Assembly: GCA_932294295.1 (NCBI GenBank)
Contig: OW028584.1
Coordinates: 35,659,969 to 35,723,968, forward strand
Direction: 5' to 3'
Source: Alitta virens
Taxonomy: Eukaryota > Annelida > Polychaeta > Phyllodocida > Nereididae
Length of the DNA: 64,000 bases
Shown: in pieces, positions 12,101-25,300 of the stretch
How the letters are laid out: each line of letters begins with the position of its first letter
Numbering within the stretch: position 1 is the first letter of the stretch
The notes under the pieces: model-generated
What the model saw: only the letters and a program-made list of their open reading frames with translations
Database searches by the model: none
What the model was told of the DNA's origin: nothing
Program-made: the position numbers and the translations under genes

Positions 12101-15100
12101 CACAAGCATTCTTCACTGTGGATCAACCGCTGGACCATTGCAAACTGCTATCCCTGATGCCACTGGTGACATGCTAGTAGCAAGACGCCATGACACCATG
12201 TTGGAGGAGCAACAACATGAGGACCACCAAGTTGTAGAAGACCTCTTTACTCTATCCACTTTCAAAGAGGCAGTTGTTGGCTACATTGCAGGTCATGTCG
12301 TCACAATGGTAAAGTCCAGGATTCACTGTGAAGATTGCTGTGCAGCCCTCACAGTTGATGTCTTTGAGGAAGGCAATGTTGCTCACAGCCTCATCGCTGT
12401 AAAAGACAGAGGAGGTTTAATCAAGCCATCCGATAGCCTCGTCCAGGTGTGCTTGGAAACAGAGAAATGCTTCCAGCGTATTCTGTGTGGAATTGAGGGA
12501 GTTCCACAGGGTAAAAACATCACCCCAACCATAACTAGAGATGTCCTTGGAATATGTGGAAGTAACACCTTTGCCAAATTAAATGACCACATGTTTGATT
12601 GTGAACCACATAATAATCATGTGTTTGCCTTGATTAAATGTATATGTGCCTGTTATAGCAAGGTGAGACTTCATCATCTGGCATGCAGATACAATGAAGT
12701 AATCACAGGCAAGAGGGTTAGGAAAACACTGGGGAAGCTAATTTTGTTTAAAAATCAGTAGGGTATTTTATTTTGCAATGTTATTTTTTAACTGGCGTAG
12801 AACAAACACCACCGAACATACTTTGTTGTATGTCAATTTACCATAGGCAGGGAACTGCATTATATGTGTATTAATTTTCTGTGGATATGTACAGTAAACA
12901 TCGGAAGGTAAAAAGTCTTTGTATCCTTGAACATATATGTTTCTTTATGCTGTATAGTTTATGATTCTTTTATATATAGTTTATGTTTCTTTTATGTTTC
13001 TTGCCATATTGGTTTCTGCTAATTATTGTACTTTAACATGTACATATAGTTTTACCATACGTTTATAAATAAATTAGTAGGTTAATCCACAGTGACAACT
13101 GTTGTTTTGTCAATTTACTGTTCATTCCTATGATGGGGTTCAGGGGGGGGGGGGGGTGGGATTGCAGAGGGGTACAGAGTAGTAAGATGGCGGCCTTGAG
13201 GCTTCAGCCATATGGGGTGGTGAGCCGTCCATATATATAGGTCAGTGTTTAATCCACAATCCAACTGTGAACACAAGTCTTCATCACATCCTAACATCTT
13301 CATGGGTAGTATTTTATCCATTAAGAATAATGTGAGATCTGATAATAAACAAGCTTCATAAAACAGTCCGATAACTGCATTTATACTCCACCATGTGACC
13401 TTTTCTATGTTCTCAGGAGGGATATAACCAATATAAATGTTAGTTAACTCCCTACTGGGTGCATATATTGTACTTTAATTGCTCAATAATAGCGGTTAAA
13501 CAAAACAATCAAACAAATTAGCAAATATATCTAGTGGAGTATAAGTTAGTTATATCCCTCATAGTTGGGAGTTAACTAACAAAATTATATCCCTACGCCT
13601 TCATCGTCGGGATATAACCAACAAAAATGTTAGTTAACTCCCTCCTATTCGGGATATAACTATTACTAATCCCTCGTTACATAAACAAGTGAATTATGAT
13701 GAACGCTGTTTTTCATACATTTACGGTGACACCGAGTACAAGGCACCACAACGTTCCATGTATTAACTAATATACATTTTAATCCACCCACGATGTATAT
13801 ATTTGTTCATATTCTGCAATGACTATATCTTATATTATGCCATGTATTTATATTTTGCATGAAAAAACATATATCTATTAAGGACTGTGCAAGGTTTACT
13901 AGTTAGGATATTGTGAAGAATGACATGGTGTTTCATGTTACTCTAAAAAGACAGCTCAACTTAAAACATGGTCCCAATTATGATAGGGGATTTAGTTTAG
14001 CCTATCACAAAAACAAAATCATTGCTCACCTGGGAGTGTTTAACCCCAGCCAAGGAGCCTTCACCAGCCAACTGAATTAGTTGACCTTATTGTCAAAAAC
14101 TAACGGGCGACAAAATTAGACTGATGTCTATTTAAGATCAAGACCCCCATAATATTTATCTTTCATGTACACACCAGAACCAACGTCTGTAATGATGAGT
14201 TGGTTGTTTGTGCTTCGGGGGGGGGGGGTTGCCTCTCAGTAAGCGATGGTCAGTCTGTCTCACAAATCCCTCCTCACATGTTAAACTTGTGCAAGTGGAA
14301 TGAAATTTGAGTCTGATTTTTAAAATAGAAAATCTGATAATATCTATGCCAATTTCACTTGTTTCTGTGCATTATTATCAATGATATATTCAAAGGAGCC
14401 AGCTAGGGGGCCTATTGCATGGTTAAGGCAGCCGTCAATTCTAATTTCCACATTAGTCAGCTCTGCTAAAGGTCCAGGGTTTGATCCCCGGTCCGTGCAC
14501 TCTTCATGAGCTACATCCCAGCTAAATGTCAATCACATGAGACGTTAAATTGGAGGTGCCTTGTACTCAATGTCTATGCTGAGGCAGTAGAAGACCCAAC
14601 CCATGGGGTATATGTGCAACATGGTGAGTACTCCAACCCCTATCATTTCTCTGGCAGCTGGTCATGTAAGCTGACTAAGCTTCAGACCCAGCGGCATTGA
14701 GACATTGACAAAGGACGAACTTTGTGAAAGAGGTTGTCTCAGCACAATTGACTTACAAAGTGGGAGGCATCTCAGTGTTGTCCTTCGAGTGAACTCACAG
14801 CCAATGCAAACTGCGGACACCTGACTTCAATTTCTCTGGTAGCCATTTGTGGGGGAAGAGCGACTGACACTGACAAGTATAAACATTGTATCGTCAGAAG
14901 GAAATGTGGGAAAATAGATGCTTGATCACTGACAGCCAAGAAATTGACTCAAAACACGAAACGTGCGGGTCATTCAAAGTTCAAAAAGCCATGTTATACT
15001 ACTACTATTAACCTTTATCTCTAGGAAAACCCTGGGAAAATGCCTAGACAGCCAGTATAGCATGATATCAATGGATTTGTGGAGTATAATAGGATTCAAA

Positions 15101-18100
15101 ATTAATGTCAACGAGGTTTCCAGTAATATTTTTGGCCAAAATTGTTTCCAGCTACAATGTATGGTGAGATATGTAAAAGAACATTTGGTGGGAAGGCACC
15201 AGCATCCAACTCGCACCAATGACATGGGATGAGGAGAAGAATAACACAAGGTGTCCTGAAGATGTTTGGATTGCAGAAAAATATGTAGTGTGAGTCATAC
15301 TGTGTATCAAAGAATAACCTTGATGGTTATCAGCTGTTATCATTTGCAGATTTGCACTAGAGGAATGCTAACAAGAAATTTTGATACAAATAGCACAAAA
15401 TCAAAAGGTGAGTTCATTTAAATAACTTCGCATTTACTAGACCTTAGACTGGCCAGATATTTAAAGTTCCTATGTCTGTAGATTTAGCATAGGCAAATAA
15501 TTATATAAATCAATACTACCTTCTTGTCTCATGATATTTTCCAACATTACATGCTCATTTGTGCACAGCAAATTAACTTTAAGGTACAATAAATAATATA
15601 AATAGAGTTTTTCATGCCATCAAAAATTCACTATGTAAACAAAGCAAGTGATGATATTACAATAATGAACAAGGGATGATGATGCCATTTCCATTGTGTT
15701 TCTAATGTTTTGATAAGGATTTTCTTTTAATTTATTATTCATTTCATTTTAAACTATTTGATAAATTCTTACAAAATTGCGATTTTGACAGACAGTGCAG
15801 CTTAAGCCAGTTTTAATAGTGAGGTGGTCCTAATAGTGAAGTCTGAAAATGGATCGCAATTGCAAGATACTGGAGTACTTCTAGTTGACAGAGCTAAAGT
15901 TTCACTAGAAATGGCTCTGAGATTTTCTAGATATTCTGGCGTCACACCTGAATGTTCTGGGGTCTAGTTTGAGCAATTACAGCATCCCCTTTATTTTGTA
16001 CTTGACACTACTTGCCACAATCTGAGAATATCTTGATCCCGTTTGATATCTCTGTGGTATGAGATTGGGCTTCAGATGAGGAGGCGTGAAGGGCCAAATT
16101 GCTTCAGTCAGTTCAGACATGAGCTGGCTTGTACCTATCACAGAGGATGAAAAAACAGACAAATGTTCTTAGGAGAATTCCAGTAGCCATTAATCCTGTC
16201 ACCTCCAATCTTATTCGCCATTAATTCTCACTTAGGGCGTGGCCATCATTTTACCTAAACATTTCCGCAATGTCTTCGCCGCGACATTTTTGCAACATTT
16301 TGGATTCTTCGCTTAATTACGGATCGAGTATTTATCGCTTTTGCTTTTTCCAACAGGTGTGCATGAAACGGACAAAATTTTATCATCAGTTTTATCGCGG
16401 TCCAATAAAAAAGTAATTTTTTATTTATTTTTTACCAAAGTTAGGCAGACCCCAGGGCCTGGCATTACATGCTGTGAAATCAAAGAACCTCTACTGCTCG
16501 CCTGGTACAGATATCCATTAAATAATGACGATAAAAATGGGCTACAAAGGCAAGATATCTCAGCCTCAGTTATCTAAAAACCGTGATATATGAAACTCTT
16601 TATTAATGATGACAGGAAAGAATTACAAAATTCATAGAGTTTAAATACATGGGTGTGCACAGTTACATGGGTAGACCACCTAATGACTTGTATTCACACA
16701 GATATCAATAAAAAAAAAATGCTCATTTTTTAAACACTGTGGAAATATAAAGTACTCTTTGGCTAGTGGGAACTACCTGGGCTACAACGAGCCAAACCTA
16801 GCAATACCTAGCAGCTGGAGATACCTAATAATAGCTCAATTGAATCCTCGTACATTGACACAAAATATTTTAATAGCTAAATTATAAATGTGAGTTGTAT
16901 ACATTATACACATTAAACACATGCTATGTGATTAAATACCAGTCATATTGTGGATTCATAATTCACAATAGTTTAACAAATTCACCATTATGGAGAATTT
17001 TATTCATACTATAGCTTCCAATAGACAGCTAAAGCAGGGTTTAAAATATTAGCCTAGCTAAGTTCATTTTGAAGACTACTGTAGACCTTCAAAATTGGAT
17101 GTGGGTGCAGAAAGAATCATTTTATGTAATGGTTAAATTGATCACTTGCTGGTGCTGTTTTACACCTGTTGCAGCATAAATCTCAATGAGACTGTCACCT
17201 TTAGTGCAACTTCAGATAGGTGGGGGCCTAGCTCAGTGGTAGCAGCGCGCTGGGCTTCCAACCACTGGGTCCCAGGTTCAATTCCCGGTCGATCATATGT
17301 TGGATGGCTGTTTCATCCTTTGTCTCATTGCCATGGTCCCTACCTGTCCTAATTAGCCCATCAGGTGCAGAAATACAGGACGTAAAGCCCTAATCCACCA
17401 CCACCAGTGCAACTCCAGATAGCATTCCAAATCGTATGGACGTTGGCGCGATGTGGGCAACGTCAAAATGATGTAGAAACGACGCTGGTCCGATTTGAAA
17501 TGCTACCCGGGACTGGTTATATTTCTGTTCGGTGTCTTTTGTACTATCTATCACTGAATGGATCAACAAGAATCAAAATTTGATATGGTTCAAATATCTC
17601 ATATCAAGCCATACAGCCATTTTGCCCTTGCACCACCTGAGACCAACATGGCAGCCAGCATTCTTGCATGGAAGAGCAATGGACCAGGAATTACAGTCAA
17701 CAAAAACAAACCCACTGGGAACCACAGACCACCAAGAAATTTCACAAACTGCTCGTGATGTTTAACAATTCCCCCGGCACTCTCAGCGTCACTAGTAATA
17801 TACTTGGAGTATTTTCAGGTATTTTTTAAACACCCCGAAATATTAGTTGTACACAAGACATTCCCAAAACACACAGAAGCTGGCCAAGAATTTGTCATGG
17901 CTCCATGCCAAGACAGCGAGTGGAGGGAAAAATGACAGCAAAAAAGATAAAACTCAGTTGGAATGCTTACTCAATAGGAAAGGTGTACTGTGAGAAAAAG
18001 AAATGAAGGAAAAAAATCGTCAGATGTTTTGTAAAAATTGATCAGTGTTGAACCTAGGACATTCTGTGAAGTTTGATTGTCAAACCATATTCTGGTCAAA

Positions 18101-19266
18101 ATGACAAATCTACCAATGAAATAACATAAAAGTAAACACATTTGAATCTAACATCAATCATTAATAATGAAACTACTTCATGATTAAGTCCAATTTGAAT
18201 TAATAACACTGAACTGTTAATCTCTTGATTACCATTCCCTATTTCTTAGCACTTAACATCATTGACAATATTAAGGCCAATGAAATTCAAAATGAGCAAA
18301 TAGTCTTGCCTGCAAGATGCTACTTTGCTGTGATATAAACATGAACTTGCATCAGCATCTAAAAGCAACTATTGAGCTTACTGAAGACCTATATTTATCA
18401 TTTGTATATTTCATCCGATAATGCTTATGTTAATGGCATATGATATTCTATTCTGTGTTAAAATACTATAATTTTCATTTGGTTGTCAAGACATCAAATA
18501 TTCAGTCAAATTTATTGCATCTGATTATAACTAAATGGCTTGTGTGTGTATTAATTATATTCTATATTAACATTTTCTAAGTTTGATTTGGTTGTCAAGT
18601 TATATGTCAAATTAAAGTGCCAAAACTGAAAATAACATAGTATTAAATAAACCATGAAAATCTTACTCTCAGCCCACCAAAATTAAAAAGCAATTAACTG
18701 GTACCACAGTCTGTATCAACGGAGACCCAGTGCTGGGCAAAATGACCTTGGTATCTACAATCATTTACATTCTGCAGTCATAAAAGATTAGTAAGAAGTG
18801 CAGAAATGGCGATAAGAATACATTGCCATATCATTTCTCTGTTGGAGGTAGATTTACCAGTTACCATGGATATGAGGAACCGATATGCTTCATGTAGACT
18901 GGGGTTTACTCAAGGAGCTCCTGCTAGACCAATATTTTCAATTCTGTGGTGATACAAGTGCACTGTTTGCACATGGCCAGAGCATCTATGTTTGCCTCGC
19001 CAGAAATGCTGAGAAAATTCTCAGCATCTGTTTCTTAGGTAACACAAGTTGGAATCAGATACACAAGCAGTGCATTCTGGGATCACACGTATCCTAAAGT
19101 ATCAGAGTTAGTGCTACATCCACAGATTGTGCAGATGAAGCATTCTAAGCTATTAACTGAGGCTACGTATTATCGTTCGATTAGAAGATTTATTAAAATC
19201 ACATCGTCGTAAAATATACCACCCTTATTATGAAAATCATTGGTACTAGATTGTTAATAGAAGTAA

Positions 19267-19335
<69 letters not shown>

Positions 19336-22300
19336 ATCAATCAATCGATCAATCAATTAATTTTATTTACCATATGTACATAGAGTGGCAGCCAGTTTCA
19401 AGAACATTGGTTTGTGTGGTAAATGTACAGCAAAAAGTAAACGTATAGACAGTAATTATAAGACTAAAGATATAGTGTCAACTTTAAAATTGCAAATTAG
19501 CATAACTTTACAAAAATGAAATATACGTTGGTCTGTACATATACAAAGACATGTGTCATAAATTTACAAGCAGTTCAGTGTCTATACAACATTGTAATAC
19601 ACAAATAAATAATGAACTGAGAAATTCATGAAATCTGGAGGTTTCAGTCTCACCAGTAGGTGACCAACGTCTGAGGGACCTTGACCAGTTGACAGTGTGT
19701 ATATTATAACTGCTGTGAGACAGCACAAATTAGAAGTTATTCCAATAACACTTTTTAATGCTATCAGTATTTTTAATTCATATTTCTTATTAGCATCATG
19801 GTCTGTTTTCAATTTTCTGCTTTGAAGAAAGCCTTGATGGTAATGAAAAACATACAGTAGAACAAAGAAAAGACTAAGTTAAATGACCTTGCATGATTTT
19901 AAGTGGATGTAAGTGGATTCAATATGAAAACAAGGTTGCTACATAGTGGAAGATATTCTTGTTAGTCCGAATAGTTCTGAACACAACTGGCAGGTGGTTT
20001 TATGAGTGTTTCAGTATAATTAAGTCGGGAAAGCTCAATGTCAACATCTGTTTGGCAAGGGTCTAGGGTCCTAAAACCAAGCAGGTTCAGTTTTACAGAA
20101 CCTCCTTGCATTATGCCAACTGTGTACTGTAAAGTTGATGCTGCAGTAAAAAAAACCCAGCTTAGCAATGCCGGAAAGAACTGCACCCTTGTAACGATGA
20201 CATTTGACAAGGAAAAGTCAGAAAGAAAAGAATTCTCCGCTCCAGATCTTGACCCGATAAAGACACAATTTATGGGGTGATGATGTATTGTTTATATTTA
20301 GCATCCCGGCCTTCCTCTTGTTTCATCAACACAGGCAGACAGCAATCAGAGACCAATTACCTGTGCGTATCTCTGACTGAAAAGAGTTGAAGGAAAATTC
20401 TAGCAGCTAATCTTTCACAATACAAGACAGTGTAATCCTATGGGAAAATGGGCACAAAAAGTTTTCTCTTACAGTGTAATTATGTTATCACTAACGTCAT
20501 ATTTTAAAATGTTGACACCTATATAGGAAAAGCTTATAGGAACTAAAACTGTTCCTTGCTGCAGTCCTTCGCACAGTTGTGTATTAGGAGATATCACATT
20601 AGGTGTGATGGAATCCTACGAAATTGTGCAAAAATATTCTGATGTATTGTAGATATAAATAAGGGCCTAATGCCACATAAAAGATACAGATAATCAATTC
20701 GTATGAAAGGTAGAAATTAGTAATGATTTGGAATCAGGATATCCAACTTTCTTAAACAATTCGTGATCGTTTGAAGCCTGTTTTCCACTCTATAGATTTC
20801 TGTACAGTTTAAATGTCATGGTGTTTTGCTTGACCTGATCATCACTCGCATTAAAGTTGAATATTTTGCACTCACTTAGCCACCTAATGAGGCAAAAGTA
20901 ATGATGAGTTGGCAAGAATAATCTAAGCAGCTGGGTGGCCTAATGGTTCAGGCATCCGCTAGTTCCACGTTGGCCAGCTCTTTATCTGCTGAAGGTCCCG
21001 GGTCCGATCCCCAGCCCGTGCACTTTTCATAGCTAGATGTTGAGACCTGGTGTCTATGCTGGGCAAGTAAAAGACCCAATCAATGGGGTAAATGTTTAAT
21101 GTAGTGTGGATTCCATGCCTTATTAGCTCATCATTATATCTGCCTCTGGCTGTTGGTCATATAAGCTGACTAAACTTCAGACCCTGTAGCATGGAGACAT
21201 TGAACTAATATCAAAGCAGAAACAAAGCAAAATTTTGTGGGTTTGTGGAAAAAGATAGTTCTCTTGCAGGTTTTATGCTATCACCACTTGCACAAGCAGT
21301 TCAATTCAGGGCAGAACAGTATTATCTCTGTTAAGTTTACATTTAAACTAGACCGTTGACAAAAATCAGGGGTCATAGGGAGAAGTACAATAAATGTTTC
21401 CAACAGGTGCTTAGCAGTCCAAACGCCTACTTTCATCAACTGGAACACATTGTTTAAACAAGTGCTGTTAATATGTAGACATTCGCAACAATGAGCAAAA
21501 GAATAGGAGAGAATTATTGTTCTTCTGAGATGTACAAAACAGACATGTTCATAAAAAATGCAGTCTACATATTGTACAGTATCCTGTTTGTTGACTAATA
21601 GCTGTGATAAGCACTCCTGTCACTATAGCAACCATTTGTCTCATTTTTATACCAAAGGGTGAAAGGTACCCATGGGCACCCTCAGAGCCCCCTAGGGACA
21701 CGTAAGTCATTGAGGTTTTACCCCATACCACGACACAATTGCTCCTTATCGTTATAGGCCATATAACAATAATTCCCATGTAGCTTCGCAGTACACCTAT
21801 GCCCTATATATTCCATGTTATAGAAATGCATGGTGAGGACAAATTGCACAACTCATGTCCCATGGAGCAAAGTCAAGCTATATAGAGACAACTAATGACC
21901 AATTTTTTTCCTCTCAGGTATATGATGATATTATAAAGAAAGTGTAGATGTTTATTAGCATGCTTTTTCCATGTGTTTATATCAGCTACATGGAAGCATT
22001 TTCACTGTCAGCCCAACTTCTTGTGCATATGCAATGTGCATGGGTTTTGTGTCTGCTGGCTCGTTAGGAGCTCTGTTGACATTTTTGGCCTATACTTGGC
22101 AGGCCTGTTCAGGCTTAAGCATTTCTCAACTCTTTGAGAAGTCTCCACAAACAGGTCACAATTGACCTCTCTCTGTCAACAAAAATTTTTCTATCTATCT
22201 ATCTATGACGGCAACACATGTGCAACCATATCTATATTTTCTGAAGCTAATTTACCCATATCCTGGACAAAGGCCGAAAACCCACTGGTTTATCGCTTTC

Positions 22301-25300
22301 TTTGCATTTCTTGTTTACAACAAACAGCTGAGGGTGCACTGTTAATCACAAACAGTTGACAGCACTCTGAGTGGCTGCTACGTAAAGTAATTACCTTATG
22401 AATAATTACCACCAAGAGTGAGTGATATTACAGTATCAACGCCCTGAAGTAGATTGAGCGATAATACAACAAAAATCCCAGAACAGTTAATCAAAGGAAA
22501 ACAGACCCGAAACAATTATTTTGGGGGTATTTTGAGACTTATCCTCCGTGCAATAGCCTGGTGACTGAATTATGGCAATGAGTATGTAATGGGAGAGCTA
22601 AGTTATGCGGGTTTCTAGACTTTGTTGAGACTGATGTGAAGAGTAGACTTGCAATAGGGCCTGCAAGCAGAAGCTGACTCTTCAGCGTTAGTGAGCTACG
22701 TCTAGCACCAAAGCCGTGCTGAGCGCCATAGTAATGCATAGGGTTGGTCAGAACAAAGGTGGATTATTCGTTAAATAATCCAAAACAACCAATAATTTCA
22801 GCTGCGGCACAAGGATGTCCTAAACTATTCTCGGAAATCACAAATGAACCAAAATACTAGATTTTTTAGTTACTTGCCAGTGGAAAAATGTAAACCAACA
22901 GCCGCCTCTCACCTCGGCGATAATCTCCGTGATTTGAAAGAAATTCTGGCTTATTTCCCTCTGACTACACTTGAAACATACCTAGGCATGACTGTCCCAA
23001 CTATTTTGGTGTGTATTTATCACCAAGTGTCCATAATAAGTTCATTATTAACTATGGCACTACACTGGGCGCTTGGTGCAAAAGCTTTGAAAAACAGCCA
23101 AGCATATATTATGTGGTACTCCGATGCCAATAAACTGACAAAAATCTATATTAGTAAACAAGTGTATAAATCATAAATTAGCCCTATCATAAACAGTCCA
23201 TGGCACATTATAAATCTGGCAGTTTCAACTTAACATAACTGCAATAGACAACTTCGTCTTTGTGCCATTTGAAAGATATATCACAACATTTGCTTCTGAT
23301 TTGGTATATACAAATATCTGCTGTAATAAATCAGTAATTAGTAGATAGTGTGACTTAATGTCCATTCCTTGTCAATTCCTATGATTCCTAGAATTGCCAG
23401 GAAGAACATTCGACCCACAGATGGCGCTACTATGGGGTGCACGTGTTATGTAATTGAAGGAAACTGCTTCTGTCAGCCAACCCTGATAAGTCCAGTGAAT
23501 GATCGGCTTAACCTTTGCTACTATAGGAGTTCAAAGTCCAGACATTGGTTTCTTGGTTGGTTGGTTGTTTGGTTGTCTGTCTGTTGGTAGATAAGGCTGT
23601 TTGGTTATTGGTTGTTTGGTTGGTGGTTTCTTACAATAGCTCAAGTGGTGGGTTGGGTGCACATGGTGGTAGTGGTAGTAATGGCCTCAGCTTGGTTGTG
23701 AAGTATATTGAAAATTCCAAACATATGGAAAGATTTATAAACAAGATAGATAGATGGATAGATAAATAGATAGATAGACAGATAGATAGATAGATAAGAT
23801 AGACAGGATAGATAGATAGATTTTTACACCCAGGAAATGTACCCCAGGCAAATCTCGCAAAGTTGGGGTATTATCATAATTTATTCATGTGGCTCGGCCA
23901 GGGGTAGTGGTCAGGCATGTCAAGGCAGGGTCAACTCATTTAAATATAACGTTTGGCTCTCTGCTGATTGGCTAGTTTGGAGCCTTATCTCGACTTATTT
24001 ACTGGAGCCTTTGCTGGAGTGGATTTTTATTGACAGAGAGGTCAATTCTGACCTGTTCGTGGAAACTCCTCATATGACAAGGAGTTAAGAAATGGTCAAG
24101 CCTGAACATCCCCCCTGCCAGGTATAGGCCAAAAATGTCGACAGAGCACCCATGCACATTGCATATACACAAGAAGTTGGGCTGACAGTGAAAATGCTTC
24201 CATGTAGCTGATATAAACACATGAAAAAAGCATGCTAATAAAACATCTACACTTTCTTTATAATATCATCATATACCTGAGATGAAAAAAAAGGTCATTA
24301 GTTGTCTCAATATAGCTTGACTTTGCTCCATGGGACATGAGTTGTGCAATTTGTCCTATCTATGCATTTCTATAACATGGAATATACAGGGCATAGGTGT
24401 ACTGCGAAGCTACATGGGTATTATTGTTATATGGCCTATAACGATAAGGAGCAATTGTGTCGTGGTATAAGGTAATTTACCCCCCTCTGGGGTAAAACCT
24501 TAACGACTTACCTGTCCCTAGGGGGCTCTGAGGGTGCCCATGGGTACCTTTCACCCTTTGCTATAAAAATGAGACAAATGGTTGCTATAGTGACAGGAGT
24601 GCTTATCAAATAGGATAGTGTACAATATGTAGCCTGAATTTTTTATGAACATGTCTGTTTTGTACATCTCAGAAGAACAATAATTCTCTCCTATTCTTTT
24701 GCTCATTGTTGCATTATTGTCTACATATTAACAGCACTTGTTTAAACAAAGTCTTCCAGTTGCTGAAAGTAGGCGTTTGGACTGCTAAGCACCTGTTGGA
24801 AACATTTATTGCACTTCTCCCTATGACCATGTGATTCTTGTCAACCATCTAGTTTAATGTGAACTTAACAGAGATATTCTATCAAAACGTAGTACTTGTT
24901 GTTCTGCCCCAAAATGCAGAATTGAACTAACCGCTTGTGCACAACCCGCACGAGAAGTAGCTTTTCCATAAACTCAAAATATTTCGCTTTGTTTCTGCTT
25001 TGAAATAATTATGTTCAATGTCTCCATGCCACTGGGTCTGAATCTTATTCAGCTATATGACCAGCACATTTACCCCATGGGTGGGATCTTTTACTTGCCT
25101 CAGCATCGACACTGAGTACAAGGATCAGAGACTACAACAGTTATACATGGAGTCCCAGCTCTTTGCTAAAGTCACACAAAAAAAAGTAAAAACTATTTTT
25201 CCATCAAGATCATTTTTTACTTCCGTCATCTACAAGAAGTGTTTACAGAGCACTAAAAAATAATGAAGGATAATAAAAAGAAATTTAGAAATGAGTTGCT

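Larger units (their letters stand above)
9378..13247 (+). mobile_element. P-superfamily (THAP9-like) DNA transposon, apparently complete
   Basis: The element is 3,870 bp. It starts CACTGACCTATATATATGG and ends with the exact reverse complement. The inverted repeats (9378-9404 and 13221-13247) are identical over 27 bp. Both sides carry the 8-bp duplication TTTAATCC. Inside is an unbroken three-exon THAP transposase with AATAAA signals near 13067. A second inverted pair of about 20 bp lies 50-75 bp inside each end. Identical ends, an exact duplication and an open frame all argue for recent insertion and possible autonomy. It lies in the long intron of the minus-strand LDLa/EB gene, in the opposite orientation, provided the first-exon assignment for that gene is right. 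Class and duplication size are established for P elements; activity here is inference. Confidence 0.93.

Noticed and set aside
15977..16130. Possible terminal exon after TGTGATAG acceptor (minus)
   Set aside because: Weak acceptor, no recognised motif and no partner exon; could be chance.
17221..17292. tRNA gene (A and B boxes, cloverleaf-like)
   Set aside because: The same non-tRNA tail follows at 35.2 kb and 62.1 kb, so it is a tRNA-derived SINE head.
22844..23176. 110-codon plus frame in the inverted-repeat spacer
   Set aside because: No motif and no splice context.
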